The notes under the pieces are model-generated. The model worked only from the letters and a program-made list of their open reading frames with translations, had not been told where the DNA came from and did no database searches. This document shows, piece after piece, positions 33,972 to 45,846 of a stretch of DNA of 64,000 nt. How positions within the stretch are numbered: position 1 is the stretch's first letter; each line of letters starts with the position of its first letter. The position numbers and the translations under genes were made by a program. Source of the DNA: Ceratobasidium sp. AG-K (taxonomy: Eukaryota > Basidiomycota > Agaricomycetes > Cantharellales > Ceratobasidiaceae); assembly GCA_037039685.1 (NCBI GenBank), contig JAWNGF010000010.1:744001-808000 (forward strand), given 5' to 3'.

Positions 33972-36767
33972 TCAAACAATCATCCAGTGGCTATAGATTT
34001 CGAGCTCACTTTGGAGATTGGCCAGGCCACTCGGTTTGAATATGTCCAAACCCTTCCCTTCCATCTCGAAGTCAAACAAATCTTCGAGCGGAATGTGCTC
34101 TTCGGTGCCAAAGAAGAGTCGCACTCGCTTTGGAAGGGGGCCTGAATGGCGCACGTCCCCATGCGGTAACGCCACGGCATTGCCGGATTGGGTGGTGAGG
34201 TCATCTTCTGGTGGGTCCTCATCGTCGATTACATCTTGTTGTAAGCGTTTAGAGAGCGCAAAGATATCAGAGGTCTCGGGATCCTCTTCCAACATGTCCA
34301 CTTCAGCCATTTCCTCAGCCATTTCGTCATACTGATTAGTGTGAGTTGAATCCTTGGTCTTGACTGAAGTGGAGCCAAATTGGCGCTTCAGCCGCGAGCG
34401 TGTCAGACCATCGGCGGCATGCTTCCTTTTGAGATCTAGTCGGACAACAGCCGTATCAAAGACCTTGTTATATGTAAGTCGAGCGCGACGCTTTGTATGT
34501 ATGTTGCCCATCTCGCTAAACAGTCGCTCACAGCCAGCGGAATTAGCTACAATCGATAGGGTATGAATTGCAAGATGGGCAAGCTGATGGCGGCCGGAGT
34601 TGGGCGTATTATACGCAAGGAGGTCAGACCAGATACGAACCAGATTGACAGGCTTTCCCTGTAAAAATGGAATGCAATTAATATAGCCTATCCCTGGCAA
34701 TTTCAGTGGAAATAGAACTCACCGATCGCTCATACGATGCTCAAATCTCCTCGTAATGCCACTTGTTGGGATGAAACTCTCTTCGCACATCATAATAGTC
34801 AGCAAATGCTTCATATAGCTCTATGTCCGTCTCCTTGCGAAAAACGCGGCGGAAAACACGTTTGACCGCGCTATATAGGAGTCCACAATTGAGTGTTTGA
34901 GGGTTGAACAGTCGTGAGCGGATGAAAGGGTTGAGGACAACAGCCAATATAAACGGATCTTGATCGGCTTTGCTCCAACGACGATTGAGGCTCTCAAGAA
35001 CGCACTTGCGAATGGCCGGATTGAATGCATACTTAGAAAAAGTATAGTAGAGTCGACCCAGTTCAACTAGAATATGGTCAAGGCGAGTAGTTGGTGCTTG
35101 AGAAACATTTGCAGCAATGGCAAGAGGCTCAAGATATAGCTTCAACCTGTCAATAGTTAATACATATTCATTCAATGACTGAGGTGGGACCGCTTACTCT
35201 GTGAGCTTTTGCCAGAAACCTGGGTCTTCAATATGTTTCATGATACGCTCCACCTCCTCAATCTTCTCGGGTGATTTCCCGGCACTCGCACGAAAGGCTT
35301 CGGGGTTTAGAGCGACAAGACTGCGAAGTGTGCGAGCCCCGGAAAGCAGACTGGTGAAGGAAAGAAAGTGGGCGGTCCATCGAGTAATTGAGGGAAGGCT
35401 TAAGCTACGCTTTCCCCCTGAGCTACGCAACTGCTCCTGATGGAATAGTCCTAGTAGATAAGAATGGTGCAACATCCATTTAATGGTGTCGATTGCAGTT
35501 GCTGCCGCCTCGACGAGTTTGTTGTTCAGTCGCAGAATATCTCCAACAACAAGGTTGACCTAATGAAGTGGTCATTTGATAAAACATGCATATTTGATCA
35601 AATAAAGTACATACCTGATGAGCCCAACAGTCAAAGACAAGTATATGCGGTCGCATACGATGAAGCCGAACCCTCATGGCTCGAGAATCACCTCCCGCAT
35701 CTGAAACCTATGCAATCACTTTCACATTGTGTTCTCTCTCAGCATGATCTATGTCATCAAGAACAATGCCAAGGTGGTTATTTGCGGTCTTCCGTTCGGC
35801 CGAGACATCGTGAACCTTCACCGTATACGTCTAACTCAACCCATTAGCATTGTAGGAGGCGCATATATGCAGAAAAATCTTACCATATAATCGACTGACA
35901 GCATAGAAGCTAACAGTGAGTTTCGAGTGACGTTTTTCCATCCATCACTCATGCCAGTTGCTATACACCCCTTAATGGAGTCATGCATTGACAGACTGGA
36001 GGATTGAACTTCATCTTGGAGGATTGGTCCTGACAGCTTATGTCGATTGGGCAGTTTACTGCCTGGTACCCAGTCTTTGAAGAAAAGTCGAGTTTGGGGA
36101 TGGTTGATTCCATGCCAGGCCCAGCCATTAGCGATGAAAAGCTTGCAAAGGTCAGCTTCAAACCGTCTTTGTTGCTCCTTTGATAGGTAAGCCAGTCCGA
36201 GAGGAGTTCCTCGGTCGGATAGCGATGATTCTGCGTCACTACTGTGGTTTGGTAGTGAGGAAGAATTAATGGCAAATGACCCGGGTGGTGGTGAGGACTC
36301 GCGAGCGAGTCGTGCCTTCGCTTTGGGGTCCATAAGTGTACAGCTGCGTATATGCGCCTCAAACCCTTCTTGTCGACCAGAAACAGGTGCAACGGTGACA
36401 AAGGCTAATATGCGAAGCAATTAGGTCAGGATTGACAACGTTGCAACTCGAATCACTAACCATGCTCAAGAAACTCGCTAGGAGAGCGAATCTCGGTAAT
36501 TTGTCCCTGTGCTTTGGCCTGTGTGTCCCTTTGTAGTGCTCCATTAATACATTGTGCAATACATGCTCGGCACCATGCATTCACGTAGGTTTTGTTATTG
36601 CCGTGGTAATCTTTTACACCCACACTCGAGTTGTGAGACATTCGAGTTTGGAAGTAGTTCCAGTGCCATAGCTTTGGTGGCATGATAAGTGGCCTTGTGC
36701 AAGAGTAGTAGGTCGGAGCAGATGGAGTAGTCTGGGAGATGAAGGTTGGGATCTTATGATCAGACAT
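33972..36767 (-). pseudogene. hAT-family transposase, interrupted by one in-frame TGA
   Basis: The 5' exon has WHWNYFQTRM and KTYVNAWCRACIAQCI, a BED-type zinc-finger start. The start chosen (MSDHK, complement of 36765-36767) is one of several ATGs; the frame is open farther upstream. Middle exons give TGMSDGWKNVTRNSLLA, VVGDILRLNNKLVEAAATAI, SLPSITRWTAHFLSF and DPFILAVVLNPFIRSRLF, all hAT-core-like. The last exon carries the dimerisation domain (WSDLLAYNT, LAHLAIHTLSIVANSAGCER and LFSEMGNIHTKRRARLTYN). The frame is continuous except for a TGA complementary to 34741-34743, directly before the final intron; CGA there would restore an open frame. The usual hAT function is cut-and-paste transposition with 8-base target duplications. 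Low expression of functional protein is expected from this copy. Confidence 0.82.
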
Positions 36768-36959
36768 TACCCTGTCCCTTATATATGCGCTCCGTTTTTG
36801 GCCCGGGCACTTCACGAATGTTGTAGAATGATACCTTTCTGGCAATTGCTCTGACTCACGCCAAATAGAACGCCGGGAACGGTTCGCACTTTGTTTGGAT
36901 CGAGGCACGCTCTGCGTTTGTCAGCAAACCGGGCATTGATGACCGAGTCTCAGCAATTT

Positions 36960-37046
36960 CCACTCCCATGGTAGATTCCCATGGTAAACATTACGTGAGT
37001 GACATTAACATCACTCCCTTTGCAATAAGTTTAAACATGGGAGTGG
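36960..37046. repeat. Inverted repeat with 11-base arms
   Basis: CCACTCCCATG at 36960-36970 and CATGGGAGTGG at 37036-37046 form perfect inverted arms around 65 bases that also contain CCCATGG. It may be a subterminal hairpin of the hAT element or a tiny non-autonomous element. Confidence 0.55.
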
Positions 37047-37061
37047 GATTTACCAACACTG

Positions 37062-37870
37062 ATCTCGAACTACAAAAAATTCCGCACGCGTCACATGACT
37101 ACATGCGCACAGCCACATATATAAATACAATACTAACCCACCGGATTCTGAGCTTCGCCTCTTTCCAGCGGCAATTCAGCCCTCCATTTAGTACTAATGT
37201 TAAGATGTTCAACGCATACAGTCTTACCCACTATAATCTTATAACCAGATGAGCCACCAGGTGTCATATCGTCTCGGCGATATTAAATATCAACGTCCTC
37301 GCGAGTGGTCAAGAGACCAAGCGACACATGCTTGAGTCGATTGAGACGCACAAGGAGATGTGTCGGTATACTTCTCAAAAGAATTCTGCCGAGCCGAAGT
37401 AGAAATATCCATATCGCAACGCGCGCCACCAGCTGTTGGGACTTTTACCCGATCTACCGGGTCGACAAAGCAGAAATAAAACCTCATCCTCTCGCGGAAG
37501 TGAACCAATTTCCAGGCATTTTAACTTATATTAGCTCTGTTCGAGGGCCGAAGTCATTGGTTTGCTCGCCCTCAGTTTGCAGACCGTGTCGGAGCTTGTG
37601 AGTTCAGTGGCGACCGGGGAATCCTACGCATATGACAGGGACGTAACCATGCGGTTCCGAGATGACAATTTACGCAAATGTCGCAGAAGATCAGCGATGG
37701 CCGGTAGTTTGATCAACGCCAAGCCAAAAAGGATACACAGCTTTCCTAAGACTGTGGAGTGGCTGGGGTCCGAGGGTTGCTTCGCGAGGAAGTCATCAAA
37801 TGTATACCACCGACAGTTCATTTGCCCGCGTTAGCCCCTCTCGTTGCCCCTGCACGAGCCTATTACTAAC
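37062..37870. other. Intergenic before gene A3
   Basis: About 800 bases between the transposon island and A3, presumably including the A3 promoter. Open frames here lack coding character; no RNA gene or repeat recognised. Confidence 0.45.
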
Positions 37871-40376
37871 ATGTCGTACTCTCCGCTACCCAATTTGTAT
37901 CTCTCTCCCCGCAACCCGAGTGACAGCACTGGTGACCATACCCATCGCTCTATGTCTCATTACTCGAGGGAGCCCATCGAGCTTGAATTGGCAGAGCTTC
38001 CTCGTACTCAGTCCGACCACTCGCAGGCCTCGCGATCGCATCTCCCGGAAAAAAATCTCGAAACCGTCGCTTTAGGCCAGCCACGAGCCACCCTACGAGC
38101 GGGGCGGCATGGGAAAACGCGCAGTATCGTACGCAAGATCTGGTTGACTGCGTTTCTGCCTGCTGTTGCGTTCGCGTACCTCGCATTCTGCTATGTGACT
38201 GCTACGCGTTTGGTCCCAGTCCGCATTTGGATGATCGACCAGCCAGCGGATCATCTGTGTGAGTAATTGTGCTCCGACTCTGGTAAACTGTATTGACATT
38301 TCCTCTCAAGACGGAATCAAGGCAGGAGTAACAACTATCAACATCGTAGTGATAGCAATCGCGCTCTTGCCACTGAAAACCCTCCTCGATGACATCAAGG
38401 CGAGTCGAAAATTGCTTGTTTATTAATACAACTGACACGCTCCGGTTTGCAGAGCGAAGAGTTTTTCCGAACACTCCACAAGTCGCCGTCGGGTGTCCCT
38501 CTGAGGGATATCAACTCAGTTTCTATCCCGTCCAATACCTTTGCCCAGAGCGTCCGAGCTATATTGCAGAATCGCGCCTCTAGTACGTCCGCCTCATTTA
38601 GCCACATGGCAGGCAGTTAAGCAGCATATAGAGTACTACGCAGGCGCCATCTTATCCGGTATTACGGCTGCCCTGATATCTTCATTGGCACCTGCCGCAC
38701 GTGAGTATGGTTCCTCTGTGCTTGAATTAACCAATCCCTCATTCTCGGAACAGTGTCAGTCGGTCTCGTATCAGCAGACAGCGACATCATGGCAATCGAG
38801 GTTGGCGCGATTGGGAAAGACAGCGTATACAGGTTGGTTACTAAGTATGCCGCTTGTTTTGAGTATCTCGATACTAAATTCTTCCCAGGTTTGGGTCTGG
38901 TATTATAGATATTATAATCAGCGACGTGTTCCAAGGTATGGCTGGTGAAGCAGCCTCTATGGGCTGGGTTCGTAATGTACTTGGTAAGCACCTGCACCTT
39001 GCGATGGGTTACACGCCACATTCGATTCAGTATGCGATGATTAGGTGCCGAGATTGCATTCATCCCGACTTCGTCGAAATACGGTGTCCCAGTGCCGCTT
39101 GGCCTTGATCCTACTATTCGCGCACGCTACCTCACAGACGTAGTAATCATGGATCCGATCTGTAACTGGACAACCCCAGGGTTACCGGTCGATTCCAATG
39201 ACACATCATACGCCCAGATTTTGGTAGATTTGCCGGATTTCAGGTTTCAGATTAGAAGGGGCAAATCGACTTTCCGTAAGTACGTTCGCTGAGCGAGTAG
39301 GTAGTCGCTAAATATGGCTAAAGAAAGTGCTTTACAAAAGACCAAATCCTTGGACGTTGCAGGCGACAGTATCTCCTTGGATCTGTCGAATCTCTTGAAC
39401 TCGACCAGCATGGATCCAATCACTGACGGAACCATGGCTTGGGTTGTCAGTCGGTGCACATCGTGCAGCCTGCCTATTTTCGCCTCAGATCAATCAGTGT
39501 TCGACCTGTCAGGGTTGCCAACTCGGGAATATCGCTTCAACGACACAACCACTTCATATACGGTCGAGTATAGCGTCCTCGTGTGCAGGCCGCGAGTCTC
39601 GATCGAGACCAGGGAGGTCGTTCTCGATGGCACGGGCAAGGTGGAAGTTTTGGAGAGCGCTGGGTTGACCGCGCAGGGAAACCTCCATCTCTTGCAGACT
39701 ACGTTATTGCTCGGAAACGTGCGTAATCGATTGGAATAGTCTTTATGTTGGTACTAATGTTGTTCGCATTCGTCTAGGGCCTAATGAAGTACACTAGTGA
39801 CTCGGTAAGGATAACAACTCTTAGTTTTGGATATGTTCCGCTCAATGACGTGACGTATGGCAGGGACCCGAAACTACCTTTACGGAAATTGGCAGAGCCG
39901 CCCAGGTCAAGATGTTCTTTGGCTCCAACCTTGGCAACTCGACAAAAACACCGGTGCTCAGACCCCAAACCATCGAGGAAATTACCGAACAATACGGACT
40001 GGCACAGCAGGCCGCCTTACGCTCCTATCTATCGGGTGCATTAGCGACAGCCTACGTACCCGGGCGTGTTCAGGTCACCAAGCTCGTCTTTACGAGTTCA
40101 CTGCCCCACATCATCGTTTCGACAATTCTCTTCTTGTCGGTTGCCCTCTTCATCAACATATGCTACTTACGAGCGGATATGGAACAGTTTACGCTGTTCT
40201 CCGTTGCTACGGCGTTGGCCCGCTCGAACGTTGGAGCTGCATGCGAGGACGCTAAAATCACGGGTCGCGCACAGAAAGGTGGCGTGTCGGAGGCCACAGC
40301 CGTTATGTTGGTTGAGGATAGGCAGGTCTACCTGTCCAACAATGGTGGACCCGGGCCGTCTTTGCATATGGAATGA
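37871..40376 (+). CDS. Multi-pass membrane protein with large ectodomain, paralogue A3
   Basis: The ATG at 37871 gives MSYSPLPNLYLSPR, matching A1; an in-frame ATG nine codons earlier is possible. The order is as in A1 and A2: cytosolic tail (HRSMSHYSREPIELELAELP), helix LTAFLPAVAFAYLAFCYVTA, helix INIVVIAIALLPL, third hydrophobic AGAILSGITAALISSLAPAA, ectodomain with RARYLTDVVIMDPICNWTTP, CTSC, ETREVVLDGTGKVEVLE and sequons, final helix SLPHIIVSTILFLSVALFI, and tail MEQFTLFSVATALARSNVGA ending GGPGPSLHME. Intron positions are conserved and no disruption is seen. The strongest similarity is to A2. It is followed by B3 in the same orientation, giving the clearest A-B-amidase unit of the locus. 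Localisation to the plasma membrane is inferred; function unknown. Confidence 0.82.
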
Positions 40377-40887
40377 TCTCAGCCCAGGCTGGCGGAGGGA
40401 CTTGGTGGGGCTTGCGCATATCCTTGGTACTTGTTCGATTGCCAATTTGAGCGAGATATTGTTTTGTGAGCTGTAGTAGTCCGGCCGTGTACACTAGATA
40501 CCCAACTCGTTGGGAGTATAACCTACATAAGCGTAAATTATTACAGCTGCCCTTTGTCTACCGTGTGTGAACACCGCGCATATAGCACCCCGGGCCGGCA
40601 ATTTTTGCATATCTTCGTTTCCACGCTGTTTGGGGTCCTACCCCTCGATATCAGCTGATGCGCCACATTGTGTGTTAAAGCATGCGCTTGGACGCCTCGA
40701 TTGGCCAAGAAGCCAACCGTCTCCGAGTGGCATTCGGTGCCTAATGCTTCGACCAATTTATTGCATCAAATATTCAACACCTTCGAAATGGAGTTCCGTT
40801 TCATCGGCCTTGACTGGATCCTGGGAGCTTTGCGGTGAACGCAAAAACAGTCCCGCCACGATCAGAGCTCAAAGCGGAGGTTTTACC
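40377..40887. other. Intergenic between A3 and B3
   Basis: About 510 bases with the A3 3' UTR and probable B3 promoter. No other feature supported. Confidence 0.5.
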
Positions 40888-42615
40888 ATGCGTCGCGCTC
40901 AATCGTGGCTGTCGATATGTATTACACTAGTGCTAGGAGCAGAGGCTGCGAAAAGTGAGTCCGCAAGTCCTACAGTGCGTTAAAACATGACTAACCTGAC
41001 TGCCTCACTTAGCATGGGTGTCGATACCTATTCGCGGACCGGATCGTGTCCAGGACGACTCCCTCAACAGACACCAGGCAGACGTTAGTGTTGGTACCCC
41101 TCCGCAGAACACCTCGTTTTTTGTGAGCATCGGTGGAACGGCCACGTTTGCTCTCACTCCTCAGTGCCTCTTCTGCCCACAAGAGGGAGACTACAACCCA
41201 AAGTACTCGTCGAGCGCTAAGGTTGATGTAAGTTGAACTCGCATCTGGCGTGTGGAAAACTCACCCTCACGCGTTCTCTATAGTACAGTAATAGAACTGG
41301 CGATGCTCTATTCGGTGGATTTCGGGGGAACGAAACCATCACATTTGGGGGTGTTTTGCAGGACGTCGACTCGCCGTTAAGTACGTTGTAATTTTTGAGC
41401 GAGGGTGTCCCACTGACATTTGAAACTAGCATTCGTTGATATCATGTCGCCTGAGTTTCAAGCTCGCCTTGCCGGAGGCAAGTTGGTCAACCGTGTTCGA
41501 GTGAATGAATACTAGATACTGCTTTCAACAGGTCATCTCGGGCTATTGGTACCACCTGTCAACGAGACCGCCCTGCGCCAACGAAGCCTCTTGAATCGCT
41601 TGAACGAGAAAGGTCAACTACTCAATCCCGTCTGGGGTCTTCGTCTCGGCGGAGAAGATCCCCGGCTAACGATTGGCGCACTTGATCCAAATGAATACCA
41701 AGGAGAAATTAACTGGGTACCGGTTCTCGAGCTCGAGGGAACGCCCGCAGTGCAACTCTCCGCTTTACGAGGGTATCAAGGAGCGCCGCTTCCTTTCCAA
41801 TATCCTGTCACAGCTTGGATGGACAGCTGTAAGATATCCATATTGGTCTCTTACAACTCTGAGCTGATGCTATATTTCCATCAGTTGCTCGGGGCATGAG
41901 TATCCCAGACCTTGCGGCGTATATGATGAACGATACGCTTTTGGGACCTCAGGAGAGGATCAACATCTACCCCCCAACCAACCAAAGCTTTGGGATTTTA
42001 TGCAACGATACAATGTCACCAAATACTCCGGTGGAATTCTCGGTCGAAATCAACGGTGCGTAACTAGCTCTAGATCAATCGGTGGATATTGTAACTTATG
42101 TTTCTGGGAAAATTAGGCGTTGCTTATCCAATAAACAAGCGAGATTTGGTTCGACCCGCGAGTCTTGTTTCTGCGCGGGGGTACTGCAACGTCGGGATCG
42201 TGGAATCGTCTGATTCGCTGTTTGGCCTTGGGGTGACGTTTTTACGAAGCGTGTATCTGTGAGTACCGACCATGCGATGACTCGCTCGGGCTGAACATGG
42301 TCTATTCGCAGTGCCTATCGATTCCCAACAGAAACATGCCCTGCTTACTTCGGATTTGCTATCCCTAAAGGCTTCCCGGTCCCATCATCGACCCAAACGC
42401 CAACAGTTACTCCCACGGGCGCTGAAACGTGTCTGTCATTTGTTGCACCTAGTTCCACGCCCACTCCGACCATTGCGAGCCATACGGGGTTATTTGGTTC
42501 GAACGGTCAGAAATACCGAGTATACTCGAAGCCAGACGACCAGGTTGAGCTCAGGGGCGTGGACGAACTCAAGGAGCGGAAGCTGACGGGTGGAAACGTT
42601 CAGACGGGAGGATAA
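40888..42615 (+). CDS. Secreted pepsin-fold protein lacking the first catalytic Asp, paralogue B3
   Basis: The ATG at 40888 starts a signal peptide (MRRAQSWLSICITLVLGAEA). The first active-site strand reads VSVGTPPQNTSFFVSIGGTA, so again no DTG. ECLFCP-type Cys pair (QCLFCPQEGDYNPKYSSSA), GLRLGGEDPRLTIGALDPNE and INWVPVLELEG follow. The second site is TAWMDS, then a conserved-position intron (41829-41884, 56 bases, not a multiple of three). FGLGVTFLRSVYL and YRFPTETCPAYFGFA precede a Thr/Pro linker (PSSTQTPTVTPTGAE) and a tail ending GGNVQTGG. Probably secreted and catalytically dead, like B1 and B2. Its stop is 78 bases from the amidase 2 stop, so the two genes converge tightly. Confidence 0.82.
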
Positions 42616-42693
42616 GTGTGCCTGTCATGTTGTGTGTATCCTTGGAGACTTGTTCCATAGTCTTGTATACCATAATTCAGTTTTTTCAGCTAC

Positions 42694-45007
42694 TTAGGTC
42701 AAAGAATGCTCCGCTTTGTATTGTCTCAGAGCTCCATCCACCTCCTCCATTAGACCTATGTCATGTGAGGCGGAGCCCGTTGCGGAACGTAAAGATTGGT
42801 GCTCACCTAGAACCGCTTCTTCCTCCAATCTCTGTCCAACGACTTGAAGCCCAATTGGTGCCCCTCTAAACACTTCTGGATCATCTAGATGCGTTACGTC
42901 AATAAATAATTCTAATTTTCGAATCGAGGACTTACACATGTGATACACCTCCCTATCGTCGTCGCTATAAAACGCATGCGCTGGCACAGGCTTGTCCAAC
43001 TTGGGATCCACGACTGTGACTGGGATTACTCCGGCAGTGTAGTCGACTGCGTTCCAGAGAGATGTGTAGAATGGCGATCTTCACACGCATATACCCAGTC
43101 AGCCCCTTCTGACCCTCAAGGGCAGGCACTCACAAGTTCTTTCCATGCGGCGTGGCGGCGTACGGCACTGCTGGAGAAATCACAGCGTCTACTGGCCGAC
43201 CAGTCGTTGTACGAGATACTGTAGCCTGCCAGTGATCGAGGTACTCTTTTCGGAGGTTGCGCTTTTGTTTGTGAAGTTGCCAGAGTTGCCATATGCTCAA
43301 CGCTGGGATGAAAATGTGAAGACCGGAGGTAATGAACTTGTAAAGGTACTCACGCTCGATAATGTCTATACCTTTATTTTTTGCAGGATCGTGCAATTCA
43401 TGAGAGTAAAGCGCCGGATCCATAGTCTGAATACGAGGCTCCCCGCTGAGTGCGCAGTCCCGACTGTAGTCTTCATCCCCGTCCGCCAAGAAAATTTGCT
43501 TTTCCTGGTTAAGGGATTAATCCTTGCTTGCGAATAATTGAAAGAGCGCCACACGTACCACGTTGAAGAAGATTTCATCATGCTTCAGGTTCTCCCACTC
43601 GATTACTATGCGTGGTTCGATGAGCATATAGCCAGTCGAAATTAGTGCTCCTTACCCTCGTGACCTCCAGCTTCCAGCGCCTTGCGCATCATATTCATCG
43701 CTCTGAAAACCGGGGGATGGGGCTTTACCAACCCATCATCGTATAACATCGCAAAGCACTTTTTTCCACCTCGTCCACCATGTTCAATTAGCTCGTATGC
43801 CTCCTGGTCCCACACCTTTCGGATGCACAACGGGTCTTTTATCCACGGCCGGGTATCAATAATGGCCTAGCAAAGGTCTAGTTGGTTGTTCGTCGGCAAG
43901 AAATGAAATGACAAGTACGTACCTTGGTGAATATTTTTAACCCAGAGATAGAATTTCCCATCGGCCCCAGAACGCTCATAATACTCTCCTGCCCTTCCAG
44001 ACAATTCCTAGCTCCGTAGTAGGGAAGTCGACAGTACGAAGGTCGAAGACTGTATATTCCGCACATGGACGCTGGGATGCGTACTGAGCTGCACCATCGC
44101 GTCAGACTAGGTAAGAGAATAATAGACCGCGCTTACCCCCCAATGTCAGTTCCGACGCCCAGCGGACTCCCGTGCATGGCGATCAGGGCGCCCTCTCCAC
44201 CTGATGATCCGCCAGATGTGAGCCTCAGGTCATACGGATTGAGAGTACGCCCGAAGACATTGTTAAATGTCTCTCCCCACTGTTATCGGCCTGGTGAGTA
44301 TGAATAATAAACATTGAAGCCAGGACATACCATCAACGTCTGAGGGACGTTCGTGCGCACAAAGGGGACAGCACCGAGGTCGTATAGAATATCCACCAGC
44401 ACAGAGTTCTCGGCCGCAAAATCACCTATGTTAGCTACATAACCTAATAGTCCGGTAAGTTTTCCGAAAGAATTCCGAGGGGATACACCGACTCACCATT
44501 GATAGTTTCCAACCCCTCCATCGTGAATTGGTCCTTCAAACTAATTGGAAGGCCATGTAGCGGTCCCTTGGGTTTCTTGTGTTTGGAGAGATATTTGTCC
44601 ATTTCTTCAGCGCGCGCCAATGCTCGTTCGACAAATATCTCGGTCAGGCAATTTGTCTATAAATGACGTCATATATTCATTCTGTTCGGACAGTCGGGTT
44701 TGCTCACTGTTTGCTGCGCTACTACTGCCCGTTTATAAAATGCTCTCGTAACTTGCACGCTGCTCCACGTCCCATTTCTAAGCTTCTCCAGGATAACTTC
44801 CACATCCAAGGTATCCGTAATCTCCAACTCGAGCGGAGTGAGCAGACCGCATTCGTACGGGACTCGCAGAACATCCTGAGTTTCTGGAGAAACGCTAATT
44901 CTCCACTCAGGAGGTATCGAGTCGAGCTGGGACTTTTTCTTGGCCTGAGCACGAGTGCGCCAGTCCTGTGAGGCGGGCGCGTTTGAAGTTGGCTTGGTTT
45001 GGCTCAT
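42694..45007 (-). CDS. Amidase (amidase-signature family), copy 2
   Basis: The start chosen (complement of 45005-45007, MSQTKPTSNAPASQDWRTRA) parallels amidase 1; an upstream in-frame ATG would add 30 unconserved residues. Landmarks: LPISLKDQF catalytic Lys, GGSSGGEGALIAMHGSPLGV with the cis-Ser, GTDIGGSVRI-type nucleophile Ser, then MCGIYSLRPSYCRLPYYGAR and FAMLYDDGLVKPHPP. It ends in QYKAEHSLT at 42694. Exon structure and sequence closely follow amidase 1. No signal peptide, so intracellular amide hydrolysis is expected, substrate unknown. It closes the duplicated locus on the right and converges with B3. Confidence 0.9.
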
Positions 45008-45313
45008 CGCTGATCGTCGACATGATGAAAGGTGCGTAATATTTCCAATTATGTGAGGGGGTAAGCACCGGCGCCTACTGGTGGCAGTTGGCCACAATTG
45101 AAGGTCGATGAGCTCGATGTCGTTGGCTCATCGACCGTAGTCTCGTTGAATGACAAGACAAGCGACACTTATTTCGTACAAATTATGGGCAGTGGCCACT
45201 ACGACCATTTGTAATTGGTAAAAGACCCTCACTGAACATCAAAATCACGACAGAATTTCCATCATGCACAAAGCTTCATTTCGTTATTTCGTAGATACAA
45301 CCAGTGTCATAGA
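45008..45313. other. Short intergenic region upstream of amidase 2
   Basis: About 300 bases between the amidase 2 start and the SNU13 stop. Nothing recognised. Confidence 0.4.
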
Positions 45314-45846
45314 CTAAATCAGGAGAGTTTCAATCTTGCGCTTGATAGTCTCGATTTGGGACTGGAGCTCGCGTGCTTCGTTGGTGGTGACCGAGCACGC
45401 AATGACGGGGCGAGTCACGTCGCAGGCACGGCCGAGGGCAGTTTTGGAGGGGACAAAGACATAGGGGACGTTCTGTAAACTTATTACTATGTGAAAGTGT
45501 TAAGGGATGTTAATGTACTAACCTTGTCTTCGCACAGGAGCGGAAGGTGCAGCAGAATCTCGATAGGTTCAGTATCGGCGGTCAACACGATAAACTCGGC
45601 GATACCACGGTTGAGCGTCTTGGTGGCTGCAGAGAAACATAAGCTCGAAGAAGTACCAAAGGTAATAGAAACTTGCCCTCGTTAGCACCCTTCTTCAACT
45701 GCTTGTACTGCCCAGCCTGCTGCACCAAGTCCAAGATCTAATTTCGACACTTGAGCAAGTTTCTCGATAAACAAACACGAATAACATACCTGGTTAGTGA
45801 GGTTGGCATCTGCGAGAGGAAAGGCTTTGGGGTTGGGAGCGGCCAT
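45314..45846 (-). CDS. SNU13: SNU13 / 15.5K RNA-binding protein (L7Ae family)
   Basis: Start at complement of 45844-45846 ([19 protein letters not shown]) and TAG at 45314-45316, with three short introns; about 127 residues, the usual length. [20 protein letters not shown] is the L7Ae RNA-binding signature, followed by [18 protein letters not shown] and [20 protein letters not shown]13 binds the kink-turn of U4 snRNA in the tri-snRNP and of box C/D snoRNAs, so it acts in nuclear splicing and nucleolar rRNA modification. NHP2 is a paralogue but differs in these regions; the match to SNU13 is close along the entire length. Confidence 0.95.

Larger units (their letters stand above)
33972..37061. 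mobile_element. hAT element, right end tentatively at 37061
   Basis: Read from the transposase 5' side, the sequence ending at 37061 starts CAGTGTTGGTAAATCCCACT, which has the CAGTG-type start common for hAT termini. A matching terminus on the low-coordinate side was not found, and the 8 bases after 37061 (ATCTCGAA) do not recur at a plausible left boundary. The left limit given is simply the end of the transposase gene. Confidence 0.35.
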
